Shown: in pieces, positions 43,230-52,441 of the stretch
Layout: each line of letters begins with the position of its first letter
Position numbering within the stretch: position 1 is the stretch's first letter
NCBI RefSeq assembly: GCF_010894455.1
Contig: NZ_JAAIXY010000001.1
Location: 791,011 to 855,010 of the forward strand
Direction of reading: 5' to 3'
Source: Myxococcus eversor
GTDB taxonomy: Bacteria; Myxococcota; Myxococcia; Myxococcales; Myxococcaceae
DNA: 64,000 bases
Notes under the pieces: generated by a model
Databases searched by the model: none
What the model was told of the DNA's origin: nothing
Seen by the model: only the letters and a program-made list of their open reading frames with translations
Made by a program: the position numbers and the translations under genes

Positions 43230-44330
43230 GTGAAGGCCCCGACCCTAACTCCCGTTCTCCCCGACATCCCCGTTCGCACGGTCGCAGAGATGGGCATTCG
43301 CGAGCTTGAGCGCATCCGCCTCATCTTGCGAGGGGGCTCGGTGATCGACTGGCGGCGAATGCACTTCCAGGCCCGGGACGAGGTCGACCGGTTCCTCCGC
43401 CTCTGTCAGCTCGATGTCTCCCGCCCCTATGACGAGGCATGGGCCCGCCTCGTCCTGTCGGAGGCCGTGGCGTACCTTCGGAAGACCTTCAACTACCGGG
43501 TGGCGGACGCGGTCGCCAAGCCCGAGGAGATTCACGACCTCTTCCTGCTGGCCTCTGGAGCGAAGGGCAATGCCCGGCACCGACGCATCGCCTGTGTCGT
43601 GCTGAAGGTGATGCACGTCATCCAGCACATCGAGGGAAGAGACCTCCTCTTTCGCCTGGCCATCTCCGAGGCGGAGCTGGCGGAGCTGGTGATGGAGAAG
43701 GTGCTGAGCGTCGCGCGCGAGATGCAGGAGAAGGGGTTTCCCGTGGTGGAGTTCGCGCATTCCATCAAGACGCAGGACTCGCTGGTCACCAAGCTGCTCG
43801 CAAAGAAGGAGACCGTGGCGGCCCAGGTCTATGACCGGACCCGGTTTCGTGTGGTGACGCGGTCCCGCCAGGATTTACTTCCTGTCTTGTATTACCTTAC
43901 GCAGCGCCTGTTTCCCTTCCATCTCGTCGTGCCCGGTCAGACCGAGAACACGCTGCTTCCCTTCAAAAGCGTGTTGGAGGAGTACCCTCATTTCGAGCAG
44001 TTCATCCCGAATCTCCACCTGGACAGGAACTACGAAGACCGCGAGGACCGGAGCGGCAACACCTTCTCTGGCAGCAGCTATCGCGCACTCAACTTCGTGG
44101 TGGATATCCCGGTGCGAATGGATGCCTATCTGCCGTTGCCTGAAGAAGACACGCGGCCACGGAAGGGCCGCGTCGTCATCTCACTCGTGGAGTTCCAGAT
44201 TGTCGACGCGGAGACCGCGCGGCAGAACGAACTCGGTGAGAACTCGCATGAAGCCTACAAGCGCCGCCAGAAGAAGCGAGTCCTCAAGCGGCTCAGCCAG
44301 GGCCTCGTGGTGCCGAAGCGTGGACAGTGA
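43230..44330 (+). CDS. RelA/SpoT-like nucleotidyltransferase-fold protein (possibly TIGR04552)
   Basis: 366 residues from a GTG start with AGGAAG upstream; cytoplasmic. I think it belongs to a myxobacterial family recorded as TIGR04552 (from memory). Residues 178-345 follow the order of motifs in small alarmone synthetases: a basic helix IKTQDSLVTKLLAKKE, then VYDRTRFRVV (D202, where synthetases have DIAGIRV), SSYRALNFVVDIPV (like GYRSLHLIVEIPV), and SLVEFQIVDAE (E321, like VEIQ) with a following HEAYKRRQKKR. The N-terminal 170 residues are helical and unassigned. Whether it makes (p)ppGpp or modifies another substrate cannot be told. Confidence 0.75.
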   Translation: MKAPTLTPVLPDIPVRTVAEMGIRELERIRLILRGGSVIDWRRMHFQARDEVDRFLRLCQLDVSRPYDEAWARLVLSEAVAYLRKTFNYRVADAVAKPEEIHDLFLLASGAKGNARHRRIACVVLKVMHVIQHIEGRDLLFRLAISEAELAELVMEKVLSVAREMQEKGFPVVEFAHSIKTQDSLVTKLLAKKETVAAQVYDRTRFRVVTRSRQDLLPVLYYLTQRLFPFHLVVPGQTENTLLPFKSVLEEYPHFEQFIPNLHLDRNYEDREDRSGNTFSGSSYRALNFVVDIPVRMDAYLPLPEEDTRPRKGRVVISLVEFQIVDAETARQNELGENSHEAYKRRQKKRVLKRLSQGLVVPKRGQ

Positions 44331-44344
44331 CCGTTCAAGTCATC

Positions 44345-46528
44345 TCACTGGTTGTGTCTGAAGACAAAGACGTCTGAAGTCGCCCCGCTGAGCTCATGCC
44401 ATGCAACCATGGCATGGCCGGCGGCGTCGAATGCCAGGGAGGGGCTGAATCCGCCGGTGCTCGCGCCTGACTGGGCATTGAGGGGTGGGCCGAGCCTGGT
44501 CCACTGCTCGCCGTCCCACCGGCTGACCACGACGACTCGCTCAAGAGCGAGGAATCCGCTCCATGCGACCACGGGGCTCCCTTGCTGGTCGATACCGAGA
44601 GAAGGTGCCTCATTTGAAGTGAGGCTTCCGTTGGGCTTGTTCCCCAGGATGTTCCAGCGGCTTCCGTTGTGATGTGCCACGAAGATGTCGCCGCTCGTAC
44701 TCGACTTGGGAGCTTCGACCCAAGCGACATACGGATTGCCAGCACCATCTATCTTGATTGAAGGCACTGATGCGGTGCTGTGATCGGGGTTGAAAATCAG
44801 AGGGGCACCAATGGGAATCCAGTGATCCTTCAGCACCGTGACGCCACGATATTCCGAGGTCTGGGAGCTGATGATGGCTGTATACGCCGCGAAGATGGAG
44901 CTCGACCCATAGGTTGTGACGGCGACGTTCCATCGTTGGAGTTCTTCGCTGGGGAACGAGGCCTGAGAGTCTGTCCAGTTCGTGCCCCCTCGCTGGAGGT
45001 TGAAGCTGGCGATCTGATTGGAAGTCCCATTGTAGAAATCAGCATACACATGGAGTCTCCCATTCCCATCCACGGCAGCCGAAGCCCGGTCACGCGCAGC
45101 GTTTGTGCCGGGGCTCAGTGCCGGAAATTCCGGGAGAGGCAGCCATTCGGTGCCGGTCCACCTTCGACCGTAGAGGTTTACGTGGATTCCATTGGACAGT
45201 TGTTCCTCCCAGATGACGATCGGGGTGTTTGTGCCATCGATAGACAGTGTTGGACGTCTTGCGTGCGTGCCGCTGTCGGGCACGGCGCTCAATGCTGTCC
45301 CGAGAGACAGCCACTGCACACCATCCCATCTGGCCACATAGATGTTCTTTGTCACTCCGTCGGACTCAGACCAGGCGATGACTGGAGCACCGTCTGTTCC
45401 CACCTTCATCACCACGTTCTCCGCGGACGTGTTTCCGGGATACGCGCTGATGGCGCCGCCCATGGGGAGCCAGTAGGGGACGGTGAAGCTCCAGGCCCCC
45501 GAGGCCCCCAAGGGATTGCCCGCGAGGTCCGTGAGGGGGTTCTCGGTCGTCCCCAGTCTCACGCTCACGGTGCTCGACACGGGTAACGGTGACAGGGCGG
45601 TGAGCGTGAGCGTGCGACCATCGGCCGACAGCTCCCCCGAAGCGGCGAGGGCGACCCCTCCATTGCCAGAGAGGCCCACGTTCGAGGCCGTCACGCTCGA
45701 CGCCCTCAGCGGCTCGCTGAAGGTCGCCTGGACCGTCGTATGGACGCTCACCAGCGTCGCACCTCGGGTGGGTGTCCACGTCGCGACCTGAGGCGCCGTC
45801 CGGTCCACCACCACGGTCCGGGTGACGCTGGTGAACGTCCCGCCTGCTCGTGTCGCACGAGCCGACAAGAGATGCTCTCCCTCGAGCTCACTCCTCGTGT
45901 CCCATGCATACGTATACGGCGGGGACGTCCACGCGGTGAGCACGGTGTCCCCCTTCAGCAGCTCCACGGTCTCCGGCTGGCCGCCCTCCACGGAGACTTC
46001 CACCGACAGGCTCCCGTTGACCGAGCTGAGGGACTCGGAGGGGGAGACCCAGGACACCGCCAGTTCACCCAAGGGAACGACGGTCAGCGAGACGACTTGC
46101 TCCCGACTGACTGCCCCGGCGATTCCTCTCACCGTGAGCGCAACCGGCCCAGGGGCAACGCTCGCTGCGACGGTGACGGTCAACGTACCCAGGTTGCCAG
46201 TGGTTGGAATGGTCACCGCTGGCGCCGAGATACCCTGCGGTGGATTGACCAGTGCAACCGACACGGTTCCACTGAAGCCCTGTTTGCGGACCAGGTTGAC
46301 CTGGAAGCTCTTCGTTCCACCCTGGAGGGCCGAGTCCTCCGTCGGGCTGACTCCCAGCTCGAAATCAGGTGACTGAGCTCCACCACCATCCGGCGTCGAG
46401 CCTCCATCGGGGAGCGCACCTCCCGCATCGGGTGGCTCCGGCGGATCCACGATGTCCGGAACATCGATGCACCCAATCCACAGGAAGACCGCGACAAGGG
46501 GGACGGAAAGGCGAAGTCGGTTCGTCAT
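44345..46528 (-). CDS. Large Ig-like domain lipoprotein
   Basis: 727 residues. A signal peptide with lipobox WIGC near residue 19, then an acidic Pro/Gly linker (DPPEPPDAGGALPDGG). Several beta-sandwich units follow, including one ending VTRTVVVDRTAPQVATWTPT and a Big_5/SbsA-type Ig-like unit (RGATLVSVHTTVQATFSEPL to AGNPLGASGAWSFTVP). The C-terminal half has repeated W-D-G-x-Q-W blades (ARWDGVQWLSLG, GRRWTGTEWLPLP, VSRWDGEQWTRLG), suggestive of a beta-propeller. Probably surface-exposed. Local GC seems lower than in its neighbours. ATG 46528 is chosen for the signal peptide; the ribosome site is poor. It is convergent with the RelA/SpoT-like gene, 14 bases apart. Confidence 0.8.
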   Translation of the reverse strand: MTNRLRLSVPLVAVFLWIGCIDVPDIVDPPEPPDAGGALPDGGSTPDGGGAQSPDFELGVSPTEDSALQGGTKSFQVNLVRKQGFSGTVSVALVNPPQGISAPAVTIPTTGNLGTLTVTVAASVAPGPVALTVRGIAGAVSREQVVSLTVVPLGELAVSWVSPSESLSSVNGSLSVEVSVEGGQPETVELLKGDTVLTAWTSPPYTYAWDTRSELEGEHLLSARATRAGGTFTSVTRTVVVDRTAPQVATWTPTRGATLVSVHTTVQATFSEPLRASSVTASNVGLSGNGGVALAASGELSADGRTLTLTALSPLPVSSTVSVRLGTTENPLTDLAGNPLGASGAWSFTVPYWLPMGGAISAYPGNTSAENVVMKVGTDGAPVIAWSESDGVTKNIYVARWDGVQWLSLGTALSAVPDSGTHARRPTLSIDGTNTPIVIWEEQLSNGIHVNLYGRRWTGTEWLPLPEFPALSPGTNAARDRASAAVDGNGRLHVYADFYNGTSNQIASFNLQRGGTNWTDSQASFPSEELQRWNVAVTTYGSSSIFAAYTAIISSQTSEYRGVTVLKDHWIPIGAPLIFNPDHSTASVPSIKIDGAGNPYVAWVEAPKSSTSGDIFVAHHNGSRWNILGNKPNGSLTSNEAPSLGIDQQGSPVVAWSGFLALERVVVVSRWDGEQWTRLGPPLNAQSGASTGGFSPSLAFDAAGHAMVAWHELSGATSDVFVFRHNQ

Positions 46529-46707
46529 GAAAGGAGCCACTGTGCAGGGTGCGTTCCACGCTCTGGCCCCCCCTTGGGAGCCCATCCCGGCCCCCAGATG
46601 CCTACCACGACGGCGTCAGCTCCGGTTCCCCTCGGCCAGCTGTGCCCCTGGCAGCCCGTCCGTCGCCATGGACCTCCATCCGTGAACCGCAACGCCCCGT
46701 GAAACGA

Positions 46708-46749
46708 GAAGCCCGCGCCCCTCGGACTCCTCCGAGCAGCACGGGCTTC
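46708..46749 (-). terminator. Terminator hairpin downstream of ffh
   Basis: GAAGCCCG and CGGGCTTC form a perfect outer stem, and CTCGGA/TCCGAG a perfect inner stem. It starts 35 bases after the ffh stop on the minus strand. Confidence 0.7.
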
Positions 46750-46783
46750 ACCGTCGACATGAACCTGGAGGACCGACCCGGCC

Positions 46784-48430
46784 CTACTTCTTCTTCCGGT
46801 TCTTCTTCTTGTTGTCCTTCTCGCGCTTGCGGCGCTCCTTGATGGCGTCGCGGTCCTCGGGCTTCCCGCCGGCGGCGGGAGGGGCGTAGCCCATGAGGCG
46901 GGCCTTCGCCATGGCGGCCTGACCCATGGGCGGCGTGTAGCCGGGAGCCACCTGCGGCAGCTGCATGGGCATCCCCATGCCGGGCATGCCACCGCTCATC
47001 ATCTTCTCCATCATCTTCGGGTCCCCACCGAACATGCTGGAGAGGTCCATGTTGCGCATCTGCGACAGCTGACCCAGCTGCTTGAAGCCGGGGATGCGGC
47101 CCAGCAGGCCCGGGTTCTGGCCGATGCTCCCCATCACCTGCTGCATCATCCCGAACTTCTGCAGCAGCTCGCGCACGTCCTCCGGCTTTCGTCCGCTGCC
47201 CTTCGCGATGCGGCCAATCCGGCTGGAGTTGATGAGGTCCGGACGCAGGCGCTCCTTCTCCGTCATCGAGTCGTACATCGACTCAATCTTGGTCAGCTCC
47301 TTCTCGTCCGGATTGAGCTGGTCGGTGAGGTCGCCGAAGAGGGGGAACTTCTCCAGCAGGTCCTTGAGCGGACCCATCTTCCGCACCATGCGGATCTGCT
47401 CGACGAAGTCCTTCATCGAGAACTGGCCGGACAAGAGCTTGCGCGCGTCGTCCTCGGCCTTCTTCTCGTCGACGACCTTCTCGAAGTCCTTCATCAGGCC
47501 GACGATGTCGCCGAACCCGAGGATGCGACCCGCGAGGCCCTCCGGGCGGAACTCCTCCAGCTTGTCCATCGACTCGCCCATGCCGAGGAACTTGATGGGC
47601 TTGCCGGTGACTTCCTTGATGGAGAGCGCCGCGCCGCCGCGAGCATCGCCATCCAGCTTCGTCAGGATGAAGCCATCCAGGCTCAGGCGCCGGTCGAACT
47701 CGGCGGCCGTGCGCACGGCGTCCTGACCAATCATCGCGTCGCACACCAGGAGGATGTTGTCCGGGTGGACGTTGGTCTTGATGGACTCCAGCTCGTTCAT
47801 CAGCGCTTCGTCGATGGCGAGTCGACCGGCGGTGTCGATGATCACCACGTCGCACTTCTGCTCGCGCGCGGCGGCATAGCCTCGGCGGGCCAGCTCGGGT
47901 GGCTGCACGCCGGGCTCGTGGTAGACGGGCACCTTGAGCCGCTCACCCAGCACCTTGAGCTGATCCACGGCGGCGGGGCGGTAGATGTCCGCGGCGACGA
48001 GCAACGGCTTGCGCCCCTGCTGGAGCAGCCGGTTGGCGAGCTTCCCGGTGGTCGTCGTCTTGCCGGAGCCCTGGAGGCCCACCATCATGATGCCGGAGAG
48101 CTGCCCCTTCGGCTTGAGGTTCAGGCTCGTGTCGACCGGCCCCATCAGCGCCTCGAGCTCGTCGTGGCAGATCTTGATGAAGTGGTCCATCGGGCTGACC
48201 TTGCGCTTCTGGCCCGAGGCATCGGTGATGGTCGTCTGGACGAGCTCGCCGACGGCCTTCTCGCGGACGCGGGCGACAAACTTCTTCACCACGTCGAAGG
48301 CGACGTCGGCCTCGAGGAGCGAGACGCGGATGTCGCGCAGCGACTCGTCGACCAGCTCGGGGGTGAGCTCGCTCTTGCCGGCGAGGCGGTTCTTGGCGGC
48401 GCGGAAGCCCTTGGTGACGGTCTCAAGCAT
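46784..48430 (-). CDS. ffh: Signal recognition particle GTPase Ffh
   Basis: 548-residue SRP54 homologue that binds 4.5S RNA and signal sequences and docks on FtsY. N domain 1-90; G domain with G1 GLQGSGKTTTTGKLA, the ADIYRPAAVDQL motif, IIDTAGRLA and TKLDGDARGG; M domain from about 300 with methionine-rich helices. The SSRIGRIAKGSGRKPEDV segment binds SRP RNA. About 100 residues longer than E. coli Ffh owing to a Met/Gly/Pro-rich tail ending in a lysine/arginine run. Start is ATG 48430 (MLETVTKGF). Essential gene; it lies between a lipoprotein gene and the peptide-synthetase locus. Confidence 0.98.
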   Translation of the reverse strand: MLETVTKGFRAAKNRLAGKSELTPELVDESLRDIRVSLLEADVAFDVVKKFVARVREKAVGELVQTTITDASGQKRKVSPMDHFIKICHDELEALMGPVDTSLNLKPKGQLSGIMMVGLQGSGKTTTTGKLANRLLQQGRKPLLVAADIYRPAAVDQLKVLGERLKVPVYHEPGVQPPELARRGYAAAREQKCDVVIIDTAGRLAIDEALMNELESIKTNVHPDNILLVCDAMIGQDAVRTAAEFDRRLSLDGFILTKLDGDARGGAALSIKEVTGKPIKFLGMGESMDKLEEFRPEGLAGRILGFGDIVGLMKDFEKVVDEKKAEDDARKLLSGQFSMKDFVEQIRMVRKMGPLKDLLEKFPLFGDLTDQLNPDEKELTKIESMYDSMTEKERLRPDLINSSRIGRIAKGSGRKPEDVRELLQKFGMMQQVMGSIGQNPGLLGRIPGFKQLGQLSQMRNMDLSSMFGGDPKMMEKMMSGGMPGMGMPMQLPQVAPGYTPPMGQAAMAKARLMGYAPPAAGGKPEDRDAIKERRKREKDNKKKNRKKK

Positions 48431-48692
48431 GGGGGGCGCTTTATAACAGGGGGAAGGTGGGATGCGACCGTGGAGCGCATCCCGGACGTCGAAGAGTGGA
48501 GAGCCGGGCACCCGGGCCCACCCGCCCGGGGTGGCCCAGGGCTTGGACCCCGAATTCATCAACGCTCTTGAGGGGTTGGAGCATCCCCAGCCGCCCGGAT
48601 GCAGGACTGGGGGGCAGGGGAGCCTCCTCCCAGGGCCTCCGGATGTCCATGGCGCCCCCTGGGCGAAGCCATCCCCTGTGCGCGCGGCGCGG

Positions 48693-50522
48693 CTACCGCG
48701 TGAGGAACTCCCGGCGGCCACCCGTCGGAGTGGCCCGGGGTTCCGTCAACTGCGTGCGCAGCCACCGAGTGAGCAGCTCGTCCGCGAGCCCTTCCACGCT
48801 CGTCGCCTCGAAGAAGTGGGAGACGGGCATGTCGATGGACAGCTCGGTGCGGATGCGTCCGGTCAGCTCGATGAGCCGGAGCGAGTCGAGCGCCAGCTCC
48901 TGGAGCGACTGGAAGGGCGCGTCCGGCATCTGCCCCCTGAGCGCGACCTGGATGACCGTGCTTCGCAGGTAGTCCCGCATCAGCACCCGACGCTGCTCCG
49001 GCCGGGCGATCCTCATCGCCGCGAGCACTTCCGTGGAATCGACCAGGGGCCCCACCGAAGGAGCACGCGCGGGCTCCGAAGTGACAAGCCCGGGTGACGG
49101 GGTGACTCGCGGGGCGACGACGTCGGGGAGGAAGGCGGAGAGCGCCTGCCCCGGCGCGGAAATCGCCTGCTCCAGGATGGTCACGAAGTCGCGAAGCAGC
49201 TTTGCCGCCCCGTCCGCGTGGAAGCGCTGGCGGGAGAACTTGAGCGTGCCCGAGATGACGCCCTGCTCCTCGTGGAGCGCGAGGAACAGGTCGAAGTCGC
49301 ACGTGCCGCCCTCGAGTTCGACGGGCTCGATGTCCAGCTCCGCGAACTGGAGCGGGGGACGCGGCGCGTGCTCAAAGGCGAAGAGCGCCTGGGAGAGGGG
49401 CTCTCCGCCCAGGTCGACTCCGTCCAGGAGCTGCATGGGGAGGTCCTGATGTGCCAGCGCGCCCGCGACGACTCCGCGCACCTGCTCCAGCAGTCGCTGG
49501 AAGTTCGGGTCGCCTCGCAGGTCTGCTGGCAACACCAGCAGGTTGACGAAGTAGCCGATGAGGTGCTCGGTCTCCGCCTGAGGCCGGTTGGCGATGGGGC
49601 TGCACACGAAGTGCTGCTCCTGCCCACCGGAGTGGCGGTGCAGCAGGACATGGAACGCGGCGAGCAGCACCATGTAGACGGTAGCGCCCTCCTCCTGGGT
49701 GAACTGGACGATGGCGTTGGCGAGCTCTGGGGAGAGCGTGATGGGCAGCCGCCCCTGCGCGCGCGGGCCCCGCGTCGCCACATTCCCCGCGAGGGCAGGC
49801 GAGGCGAGGCGGGGGCCTTGCAACCGCTCCTTCAGGTGCTCCCGCCAGTACGACTGAAGCTCCGCGCGGGCACTGCCCTGGAGCCACTTGCGTTGCCAGA
49901 GCGCATGGTCCGTGCAGCGCACGTCCAGCTCCGTGAGGCGCGAGCGGCCCCCCTCGTGGAAGAGCGTGTACAGGTCCGAGAGGTCCCGGAAGAGGACGTC
50001 CTGGGACGCGTCGTCGTAGATGATGTGGTGGAAGTTGAGCAGGAGGACGTTCTCCCGCGCGCCGAGGACGAACAGCGCCGCGCGGAAGAGCGCACCCCGC
50101 TGGAGGTCGAACGGGCGCCAGGCCTCTCGATGCAGCGCCTCGCGCAGCCGGGCCTCCTGCTGCTCGCGTTGCGGTGCCCCGTCGCGCAGGCTGATGGTGG
50201 GGAGCACGAAGGCGCCGGGCGAGCGGACGCGCTGGACGACCTTGCCTCGGCTGGACTCGAACGTGGTCCGCAGGGACTCGTGACGGTGCTCCAGGGCCTC
50301 CAGGGAGAGGCGCAGCGCGCGCCAGTCCAGCGGGCCGGAGAGGCGGAAGGCCACGGGCAGGTGGTACGCGGTGCCGCCCGGGCTCGCCTGGTCCAGGTAC
50401 CAGAGGCGCTCCTGCTGAAGGGAGGCGGGCGGGTCCTCGACGTGCTCGCGCGGCACCAGCGGTGGGGCTTCCGAGCGCAGCGTCCGCAGCCGCTGGAAGG
50501 CCCTCCAGATGTCCGGGTGCAT
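48693..50522 (-). CDS. NRPS condensation domain-peptidyl carrier didomain
   Basis: 609 residues. The condensation domain spans about 25-450 with motif HHIIYDD at 165-171, where the canonical last Gly is Asp, and later FAFEHAPRPP. A linker is followed by a carrier domain (about 500-585) with LALDSLRLIEL; Ser547 would carry phosphopantetheine. No adenylation or thioesterase domain. The ATG at 50522 has AGGAG 8 bases upstream; a GTG at 50600 would add a basic leader. It follows the stand-alone adenylation gene by 150 bases on the same strand, so the two may act together, with the adenylation protein loading this carrier or a separate one. Product unknown. Confidence 0.88.
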   Translation of the reverse strand: MHPDIWRAFQRLRTLRSEAPPLVPREHVEDPPASLQQERLWYLDQASPGGTAYHLPVAFRLSGPLDWRALRLSLEALEHRHESLRTTFESSRGKVVQRVRSPGAFVLPTISLRDGAPQREQQEARLREALHREAWRPFDLQRGALFRAALFVLGARENVLLLNFHHIIYDDASQDVLFRDLSDLYTLFHEGGRSRLTELDVRCTDHALWQRKWLQGSARAELQSYWREHLKERLQGPRLASPALAGNVATRGPRAQGRLPITLSPELANAIVQFTQEEGATVYMVLLAAFHVLLHRHSGGQEQHFVCSPIANRPQAETEHLIGYFVNLLVLPADLRGDPNFQRLLEQVRGVVAGALAHQDLPMQLLDGVDLGGEPLSQALFAFEHAPRPPLQFAELDIEPVELEGGTCDFDLFLALHEEQGVISGTLKFSRQRFHADGAAKLLRDFVTILEQAISAPGQALSAFLPDVVAPRVTPSPGLVTSEPARAPSVGPLVDSTEVLAAMRIARPEQRRVLMRDYLRSTVIQVALRGQMPDAPFQSLQELALDSLRLIELTGRIRTELSIDMPVSHFFEATSVEGLADELLTRWLRTQLTEPRATPTGGRREFLTR

Positions 50523-50672
50523 CAGTCGGACTCCTGGTCGCCACGGCCGCGCAGCCGGTTGTCGGTGTCGCTCGCCACTGTCGGGTTCACGGATGCTCAC
50601 TCCGGCTTCAGGGAATACGAGGTCCCTCGGGTCGATGGCCCGATGGGGCAGACACTGTCTTCGTGAGGTGGC

Positions 50673-52247
50673 TCACACGAGCTGTCGCGCGTGCTCCTGG
50701 AGCCGGACCCTGTCTTTCTTCCCTGTCGTCGTCTTCGGCAGGGCTTCGCAGGCGTCGATGCGCGCGGGAATCATGTAGCGGGGGAGATAGTCCGCGCAGT
50801 GCTGCCGCAAGTCCTGGGGGCTGGTGCTTGCGTTGTCGCGCAGCACGACGAAGGCGCGCAGCTCGTTGCCCGTGAGCTCGTCCGGGAGGGTCAGCGCGGC
50901 GCTCTCCTCCACATCCGGATGGCGCAGGAGGACCTCCTCCACGGCGCTCAGCTCGATGCGATGGCCTCGGACCTTGACCAGGTCATCCCGTCGGCCCAGG
51001 AAGCACAGCGTGCCCCCGCGCTCCCGGATGACGCGGTCCCCGGTCCGGTAGGCGAGGGGATGGCCCGGAATGGGGCCGAGCACCTGCCGCGTGCGCTCCT
51101 CCATGCCCCAGTAGCCACTCATGAGGGTAGGCCCCGCGACGCACAGCTCTCCCTCCTCGCCGTCTCCCGCCAGGACGCCGTCATCGCGGACGACGAAGAC
51201 CTCGTCGCCGCAGCAGACCTGGCCGATGGGCAGCGGCGCGGAGCGCGCGAGGTCCGCGGGTGTGACGACGTGGAACGTGCAGACGTTCGTCTCGGTGGGG
51301 CCGTAGAGGTTGAAGTAGCGGGGCCTCGGCAGGGTGAGGACGAGCTGGCGCAGGTACTTGAGCGGGAAGACCTCACCGGCGAAGAGCACGGTGCGCAGGC
51401 TCGGGAATGCGTGCCGCGTCAGCTCGCCTCGGGCCACGAGCTGGGTGAGCGCCGAGGGGACCGAGTACCAGATGGCGATGTGTCGGTCCGCGATGAAGTC
51501 CGCCAGCTCGCGAGGGAAGACGGACAGCGAGGAGGGGATGAGCACGAGCGTCGCCGCGCACTTCGCCGTCGCGAAGAGGTCGAAGACGGACAGGTCGAAG
51601 TGGAAGGGCGCGTGACTGGAGACGCGGTCCGCGGCCCGAACCCCCGCGATGCTGGCCGCCCAGTCGACGAAGGCGTGAGCGGCGCGGTGGCTGAGCATGA
51701 CGCCCGTGGGCTGCCCCGTGGAGCCGGAGGTGTAGAGGACGTAGGCCAGGTCCTCGGGCGAGGACTCGGCGAGCGGCTCCAGGGGGGCGCTGGACCCGGC
51801 GCGCACGTTGGCCCAGGTGAGCGTCACCGGGCCGCCCTGCTCGGGGGGAGCGCGGAGCGTGTTCGTCGGGCGCGCTTCCACCAGGATGATGCAGCGCAGG
51901 CTCTCCACGTCTCGCAGGGCGGAGTGCCAGGCGGGAGTGGTGAGGACGCCGGAGAGCGCGCAGTCGCGGACGATGAACTTCACGCGCCACTCGGGGGAGG
52001 CCGGGTCGATGGGGACGTACGCGGCACCGGCCTTCATGATGCCGAAGAGGCCGACGACGGCCTCCAGGGACTTGTCCAGGTGCAGGCCCACGCGGGCGCC
52101 CCGGCCGATGCCCTGCTCGCGCAGCGCGCGGGCCACCTGATTCGCCGCCGCGTCGAGCTCTCCATAGGAGAGGTTCCGCTCCGCGTCGAGGACGGCGAGG
52201 CGAGCGGGGGCGGCCCTGGCGCTGTCTTCAAGATACTGGAACAACAT
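50673..52247 (-). CDS. Stand-alone amino-acid adenylation protein, prolyl-AMP-ligase-like pocket
   Basis: 524 residues covering a complete A domain: A3 YTSGSTGQPTG (172-182; Thr replaces the usual Lys), A4 HFDLS, A5 NLYGPTE, A7 YRTGD, A8 FLGRRDDLVKVRGHRIEL, A10 LPKTTTGKKDR. Aligning by eye to GrsA, the pocket residues are D218, L219, F222, Y261, L288, A290, L314, V322 and C323, plus the A10 Lys. From memory this is one residue from the code of prolyl-AMP ligases that start pyrrole-2-carboxyl units (PltF/RedM type). No carrier domain is attached. It begins 15 bases after the remnant of an acyl-CoA dehydrogenase, the third enzyme of that route. Confidence 0.85.
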   Translation of the reverse strand: MLFQYLEDSARAAPARLAVLDAERNLSYGELDAAANQVARALREQGIGRGARVGLHLDKSLEAVVGLFGIMKAGAAYVPIDPASPEWRVKFIVRDCALSGVLTTPAWHSALRDVESLRCIILVEARPTNTLRAPPEQGGPVTLTWANVRAGSSAPLEPLAESSPEDLAYVLYTSGSTGQPTGVMLSHRAAHAFVDWAASIAGVRAADRVSSHAPFHFDLSVFDLFATAKCAATLVLIPSSLSVFPRELADFIADRHIAIWYSVPSALTQLVARGELTRHAFPSLRTVLFAGEVFPLKYLRQLVLTLPRPRYFNLYGPTETNVCTFHVVTPADLARSAPLPIGQVCCGDEVFVVRDDGVLAGDGEEGELCVAGPTLMSGYWGMEERTRQVLGPIPGHPLAYRTGDRVIRERGGTLCFLGRRDDLVKVRGHRIELSAVEEVLLRHPDVEESAALTLPDELTGNELRAFVVLRDNASTSPQDLRQHCADYLPRYMIPARIDACEALPKTTTGKKDRVRLQEHARQLV

Positions 52248-52262
52248 GGATGTGTTTCTCCG

Positions 52263-52441
52263 TCAGAGGCCCATGGAGCGGGCCACGAGCTCTCTCTGGA
52301 GCTCCGAGCTGCCGGAGAAAATCCGGCGCCCGATGCGTCACGGTGTTCTCGCTCCATCTCCGTCGCGGTGAGGTCGCCGAGCCCTCAGTGGACGACGTGT
52401 TCATGAGCAGCATTCTCCGAGGTGGCGCCGCGATGAATCCT
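52263..52441 (-). pseudogene. C-terminal remnant of an acyl-CoA dehydrogenase
   Basis: The last intact stretch reads IGRRIFSGSSELQRELVARS-MGL-stop, the standard end of acyl-CoA dehydrogenase-fold proteins. Just upstream, one base out of frame, is GLGDLTATEMEREHRDA, matching the ER-x-x-RDA segment that precedes it in intact enzymes. Restoring one base joins them. A TGA interrupts the frame further upstream, and the rest of the gene is not recognisable. It stops 15 bases before the adenylation gene start with GGAG between, as in an operon. In pyrrole pathways such an enzyme oxidises prolyl-carrier, which is why the position is notable. Confidence 0.7.

Noticed and set aside
48431..48692. GC-rich inverted repeats between ffh and the NRPS gene as a riboswitch
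   Set aside because: Short overlapping G/C runs only; no recognisable aptamer core.
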